Of a stretch of 64,000 nucleotides of DNA, positions 63,803-64,000 are shown piece after piece. This DNA comes from Desulfobulbus sp. GTDB lineage: Bacteria; Desulfobacterota; Desulfobulbia; Desulfobulbales; Desulfobulbaceae. A program made the position numbers and the translations under genes. The stretch is taken from the NCBI GenBank assembly GCA_031280615.1, contig JAITGO010000017.1:434001-498000 (forward strand). Reading direction: 5' to 3'. Each line of letters opens with the position of its first letter. Within the stretch, counting starts at the first letter, position 1. Under the pieces are notes generated by a model. That model was not told the DNA's origin and ran no database searches. It saw only the letters and a program-made list of their open reading frames with translations.

Positions 63803-64000
63803 TATTCTTCTCATAGTTCTCCGAGTTGCCTTCGGAGCGTTTGTGCCGCTGTGCTTCATAGCGGTTCTGGTCTGGATGGAACGTCGTGGCGCCGCCTTTT
63901 TTCAGGATAGATCGGGCCCCAACCGAGCCAACATCTTCGGCTTCAGGGCCGCCGGCCTGGTGCAGAACCTTGCCGATGCGGTCAAGCTGATCACCAAGGA
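63789..64000 (+). CDS. nuoH: NADH-quinone oxidoreductase subunit H, 5' part
   Basis: 70 codons visible. MSQLDILLIVLRVAFGAFV begins the first transmembrane helix, followed by the NuoH signature WMERRGAAFFQDRSGPNRAN. It forms the quinone channel with NuoB/D. The gene runs off the right edge, and the remaining nuo genes presumably follow. The ATG lies inside the nuoG end, so the two are translationally coupled. Confidence 0.9.
   Translation, partial: MSQLDILLIVLRVAFGAFVPLCFIAVLVWMERRGAAFFQDRSGPNRANIFGFRAAGLVQNLADAVKLITK

Overview
This 64 kb window reads as a chromosomal segment of a GC-rich, Gram-negative anaerobe or facultative anaerobe. An autotransporter, a second outer-membrane beta-barrel, lipoproteins and a MacA/MacB-like exporter show a double membrane. 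A bidirectional NAD-linked [NiFe] hydrogenase (hoxEFUYH), a complex I operon with fused nuoCD, many PAS kinases and a C-terminal CMYCKK/HGICPDC motif are typical of the Desulfobulbaceae/Desulfobacterota. That placement is an inference from gene style; no 16S gene or sulfate-reduction gene is present.

Layout. 1-4501: partial gene, then a four-gene plus-strand cluster (SPFH protein with zinc ribbons, unknown zinc-ribbon protein, nucleoside deaminase, radical SAM enzyme). 4539-8073: a strikingly AT-rich minus-strand block with a FIST sensor and a hybrid histidine kinase, bordered by a decayed IS3-family transposase. 8283-16274: metallo-hydrolase lipoprotein, HD protein, membrane PAS protein, flavodoxin-family reductase, an outer-membrane barrel and a repeat-rich autotransporter; the last two share a duplicated upstream element. 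16503-21441: overlapping operon pncB-pncA-arfB-helicase. 22031-27873: orphan secreted/membrane protein, a response regulator and a large PAS kinase, ended by a strong terminator. 28032-35504: small lipoprotein, srkA, two redox flavoproteins, a K+ channel and an LtaS-like phosphotransferase. 35535-39789: four-gene ABC exporter. 40193-41659: catalase. 41986-49377: four-gene phosphorelay operon. 49737-54517: hoxEFUYH. 55040-57427: glnB-amtB and ssb. 57854-64000: nuoABC/DEFGH, running off the right edge.

How it works together. The two electron-transfer modules use homologous diaphorase parts: HoxE/F/U parallel NuoE/F/G, so H2 oxidation can feed the NADH pool that complex I draws on. PncB/PncA salvage nicotinamide for that same pool. 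PII-AmtB senses and imports ammonium. The rest is dominated by environmental sensing and envelope functions, plus stress defence (catalase, SrkA, ArfB rescue).

No rRNA, tRNA, CRISPR array or intact mobile element was recognised. The least explained items are the SPFH/deaminase/radical SAM cluster, the FIST-kinase island with its IS remnant, the paired upstream element of the two outer-membrane genes, an orphan consensus promoter followed by about 430 nt of non-coding DNA, and a 12-bp direct repeat in the hox/glnB intergenic region.
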